Below are positions 62,029-64,000 of a stretch of 64,000 nucleotides of DNA, piece by piece. The stretch is taken from the NCBI RefSeq assembly GCF_001049495.1, contig NZ_CDWI01000014.1, positions 310,001 through 374,000 of the forward strand. The letters run 5' to 3'. Within the stretch, counting starts at the first letter, position 1, and each line of letters starts with the position of its first letter. The translations under genes were made by a program, and so were the position numbers. The notes under the pieces were generated by a model. That model saw only the letters and a program-made list of their open reading frames with translations, was not told the origin of the DNA and ran no database searches. This stretch comes from Microbacterium sp. 3J1 (lineage in GTDB: Bacteria; Actinomycetota; Actinomycetes; Actinomycetales; Microbacteriaceae).

Positions 62029-63476
62029 GGTCGACCGTCCTTTCCGAGGGGCGTGCGAAGAAGTGCGGCGTAGAGGACGGCGGAGACCAGCATCCCGACC
62101 GGGACCGACAGGTCGATGTGGCCCGTCAGCTGCGCGATCGGCCCCTCCCACACGCTCGTCGAGAGACACAGCGCCGTGACCGTGCCCCCGACCAGGAGGG
62201 CGGCGATGCCGGGGATGCTCCACCCCGCCGAATACCAGAACCGTCCGCCAGGGGTGTCGTGGAAGAGGTCGACGCCGTCGTACCGGTACTTCCGCAGGGT
62301 GACGTCGACGACGAAGATCGCCATGGCGGGGCCCGAGACGACGACGAGGAACTGCAGCATCAGGTTGGCCGCTTCGAGCAGGCTCGACGACAGCACCAGG
62401 TAGATGGTCAGCGCCGTGCCGACCACGCCGACGATGATCGCTGCCGGGATGCGGCGCAGACGGAAGCCGATCGCCTGCAGAGCCATGCTCGAGGTGTACG
62501 CGGTCATGGCGTTCAGGGCGATGGTGTTGATGACGACGCCCACGACGAGCAGCGGGCCGAGCCAGGCGGGCAGCAGGTCGAGCAGAGCCACGTCGATGCC
62601 GACCTCGAACGCCGCGCCGCTCAGTCCGGTCGCGAGCAGCACGCCGACCGTGGTGAACACGATGAACGGCACCGCTCCTCCGAGCGCGGTGGCTGCGGCG
62701 ATGTGCGACGGCTTCGTGCCGCGCGGCAGGTAGCGGGCGATGTCGGGGCTGTTGATGAACGACAGCGGCGTCGAGGCGAGGATCGTGAAGCCGATCGAGA
62801 TCGACGACCACAGTGCCGCGCCGGTCAGTGGTGCCGGTGCGGAGTACTGCCAGTCGACGGTCGGGAGGATGAAGCCCGCCACCGCGAGGAAGATGACGAA
62901 CAGCGCCGCCGCCATGAACGGATACGCGCGCAGGATGAGCCCATGCCCGAAGATCGCCACCAGGATCGTCACCGCGGCGACGACCACCGTGACGCCGATC
63001 GGCACCCAGACCGGGTCCTCCAGGCCCACGCGGCGCAGCAGGTCGGCACCCATGAACGACGAGGCGAGCCAGGTGAGCGAGAGGAAGACGGCTCCGATGA
63101 ACCATCCGACGAGGGCGACGAAGAGTCGATTGCCCAGGATTCCGTACATGGCCCGCGTCACGACGGATCCGGCCGTGCCGGAGGCGGGGCCGCTGCCGGC
63201 GATGATGCCAGGGAACACCCAGAGCAGGGATGCCACGACGATCACGGCGATCGCCTGCCAGACCTCCAGACCGAGCAGGATGAGCGACGCTCCGATCGTC
63301 AGATTCAGGATGCTGACGCTCGGCGCCGCCCAGATGAGAAAGAGGTCGCGGGCTCGACCGTGACGCTGCGTATCGTCGATGAGCTCGATTCCGCGGGTCT
63401 CAAGGCGTGCGGCCGAGTCGGCGAGGTCGGCGCCACCGGCTGTCGTGCGGCCGGTGGCGGGGCGGATCTCGGTCAT
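62025..63476 (-). CDS. NCS1-family nucleobase/hydantoin transporter
   Basis: 483 residues with about 12 membrane helices. Family signatures: NLTIGASLILLGL in helix 1, SGPASGTAGSVVTRAMYG, SFINSPDIARYLPRGTKP, and GVVINTIALNAMTAYTSSMAL. NCS1 carriers import nucleobases, allantoin, hydantoins or thiamine with Na+ or H+. The ATG at 63476 has GGAAGGAC upstream. It is co-transcribed with the amidohydrolase; the divergent TetR gene probably controls both. Confidence 0.9.
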   Translation of the reverse strand: MTEIRPATGRTTAGGADLADSAARLETRGIELIDDTQRHGRARDLFLIWAAPSVSILNLTIGASLILLGLEVWQAIAVIVVASLLWVFPGIIAGSGPASGTAGSVVTRAMYGILGNRLFVALVGWFIGAVFLSLTWLASSFMGADLLRRVGLEDPVWVPIGVTVVVAAVTILVAIFGHGLILRAYPFMAAALFVIFLAVAGFILPTVDWQYSAPAPLTGAALWSSISIGFTILASTPLSFINSPDIARYLPRGTKPSHIAAATALGGAVPFIVFTTVGVLLATGLSGAAFEVGIDVALLDLLPAWLGPLLVVGVVINTIALNAMTAYTSSMALQAIGFRLRRIPAAIIVGVVGTALTIYLVLSSSLLEAANLMLQFLVVVSGPAMAIFVVDVTLRKYRYDGVDLFHDTPGGRFWYSAGWSIPGIAALLVGGTVTALCLSTSVWEGPIAQLTGHIDLSVPVGMLVSAVLYAALLRTPLGKDGRP

Positions 63477-63505
63477 GGAAGTCCTTCCAGAGAGAAGCAT
63501 CGTTG

Positions 63506-63550
63506 CTATTGGTCGTGTGCCCAATGGACTATTGGTCACTCATTCAATAG
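63506..63550. promoter_or_regulatory. Tandem dyads, candidate TetR operators
   Basis: CTATTGG-N8-CCAATGG (63506-63527) and CTATTG-N10-CAATAG (63529-63550) between the divergent NCS1 and TetR genes. The second dyad overlaps the TAGCAT -10 of tetR, so binding would autorepress. Confidence 0.6.
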
Positions 63551-63553
63551 CAT
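63548..63553 (+). promoter_or_regulatory. -10 element of the TetR gene
   Basis: TAGCAT, 7 bases, then the in-frame GTG at 63561. It overlaps the right arm of the second dyad. Confidence 0.35.
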
Positions 63554-63560
63554 GGGTGAC

Positions 63561-64000
63561 GTGACGTCAAGCACTTCTTCTCCACGGATTCGCAAGCAGC
63601 CTGAAGAGCGGCGCGAAGAGATCCTCGGCTGCGCCGCGGAGATCGCGATCAACGAGGGGCTCGAGCGCATCACCCTTCGGGCGGTGGCCGCGAAGCTCGG
63701 CGTGCAACCAGGGCTCATCACCCACTACTACCCCGTCGCAGAAGACCTGGTCGTCGCGGCTTTCGCCCGAGCCGCCGTCACGGAACGAGAGCAGTTCTTC
63801 CCCGCCGACGGCTCGCCCCTCGAGCGTCTCGCCCGCTTCGTCCACCACATCGAGCGCGGGGCGTCACTCCCCCTGGCGCGACTCTGGCTCAATGCACGCC
63901 ACCTGTCGCGTTTCAGTCCGACGCTCGACGCCGAACTCCAGGTGCAAGACGCCCTCGACCGCGACCGCCTGACCCAGATCATCGAAGACGGCATCACCGC
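63561..64000 (+). CDS. TetR-family regulator, N-terminal part
   Basis: About 146 residues before the window ends. Helix-turn-helix: RREEILGCAAEIAINEGLE, RITLRAVAAKLGVQPGLITH, then YYPVAEDLVVAAFARA, typical of TetR. The ligand-binding domain begins with ERLARFVHHIERG and LARLWLNARHLSRFSP. The gene continues past the right edge. The GTG at 63561 was preferred for its distance to TAGCAT; the ATG at 63552, three codons earlier, is in frame and lies inside that hexamer. Divergent from the NCS1-amidohydrolase operon, which it probably represses until its ligand is present. Confidence 0.88.
   Translation, partial: MTSSTSSPRIRKQPEERREEILGCAAEIAINEGLERITLRAVAAKLGVQPGLITHYYPVAEDLVVAAFARAAVTEREQFFPADGSPLERLARFVHHIERGASLPLARLWLNARHLSRFSPTLDAELQVQDALDRDRLTQIIEDGIT

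Noticed and set aside
60403..63105. 900-codon reading frame that would fuse the amidohydrolase to upstream sequence
   Set aside because: The first 359 codons read the NCS1 gene out of frame and have no protein character; the amidohydrolase begins at 62028.

Overview
The window is chromosomal DNA of a high-GC actinobacterium, most likely a member of the Microbacteriaceae close to Microbacterium. This rests on GC-rich codon use, frequent GTG starts, an actinobacterial division cluster (sepF, divIVA/wag31, ftsZ, ftsW), a mraZ-to-aroG/fadD gene order resembling that of mycobacteria and corynebacteria, and a garA-ftsR-merR block. I saw no rRNA, tRNA, CRISPR array, insertion sequence or prophage.

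Layout. 1-2039 (minus): start of hisD behind a four-helix membrane protein of unknown role. 2088-5606 (minus): replicative DNA polymerase III alpha (dnaE). 5699-9778 (minus): two tandem modules, each an ECF-type sigma factor followed by a single-span membrane protein, then a GNAT acetyltransferase. 9846-14823 (minus): rluD, lspA, divIVA, yggT, sepF, yggS, ftsZ. 15001-27637 (minus): the division and cell wall cluster in the transcription order mraZ, rsmH, ftsL-like, ftsI, murF, mraY, murD, ftsW, murG, murC, ftsQ; murE is absent from its usual place. 27900-37372: DUF3040 protein, polyprenyl synthase, Rv2175c-like regulator, LysM hydrolase, PASTA Ser/Thr kinase, class II DAHP synthase, acyltransferase and acyl-CoA ligase. 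37438-44204: peptide deformylase, a MinD/ParA-like ATPase with a very long disordered N-terminus, pyruvate carboxylase and a ParA. 44332-48330: MerR, FtsR, GarA-like FHA protein, CopC-like protein and dihydrolipoyl dehydrogenase. 48386-51373 (minus): a three-gene type III polyketide synthase, methyltransferase and flavin monooxygenase operon. 51446-52831 (minus): CYTH protein, a small unknown protein and a stand-alone prepilin peptidase. 52968-58755 (plus): the imuA-imuB-dnaE2 mutagenic repair cassette. 58758-60377: unknown protein, an AT-rich spacer and a DUF72 protein. 60403-64000: YtcJ-like amidohydrolase with an NCS1 transporter, divergent from a TetR regulator that runs off the right edge.

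How the parts fit. Most of the window builds and regulates the septum: precursor synthesis (Mur enzymes, MraY, MurG), septal synthase (FtsW, FtsI), scaffold (FtsZ, SepF, DivIVA), and control (MraZ, the PASTA kinase, FtsR). FtsR and its known target gene ftsZ are both present, and the ftsZ leader has a dyad where a MerR-type activator would sit. The MraZ boxes upstream of mraZ occur in two clusters of opposite orientation.

A recurrent promoter pattern runs through the window. A TANNNT hexamer ends exactly 6 or 7 bases before the start codon of at least eleven genes on both strands, which points to widespread leaderless transcription. I used it to choose several starts. The best candidates for less-described biology are the duplicated sigma/membrane-protein modules with a shared upstream motif, the type III polyketide operon, the murE gap, and the imuA leader, which lacks a canonical SOS box.
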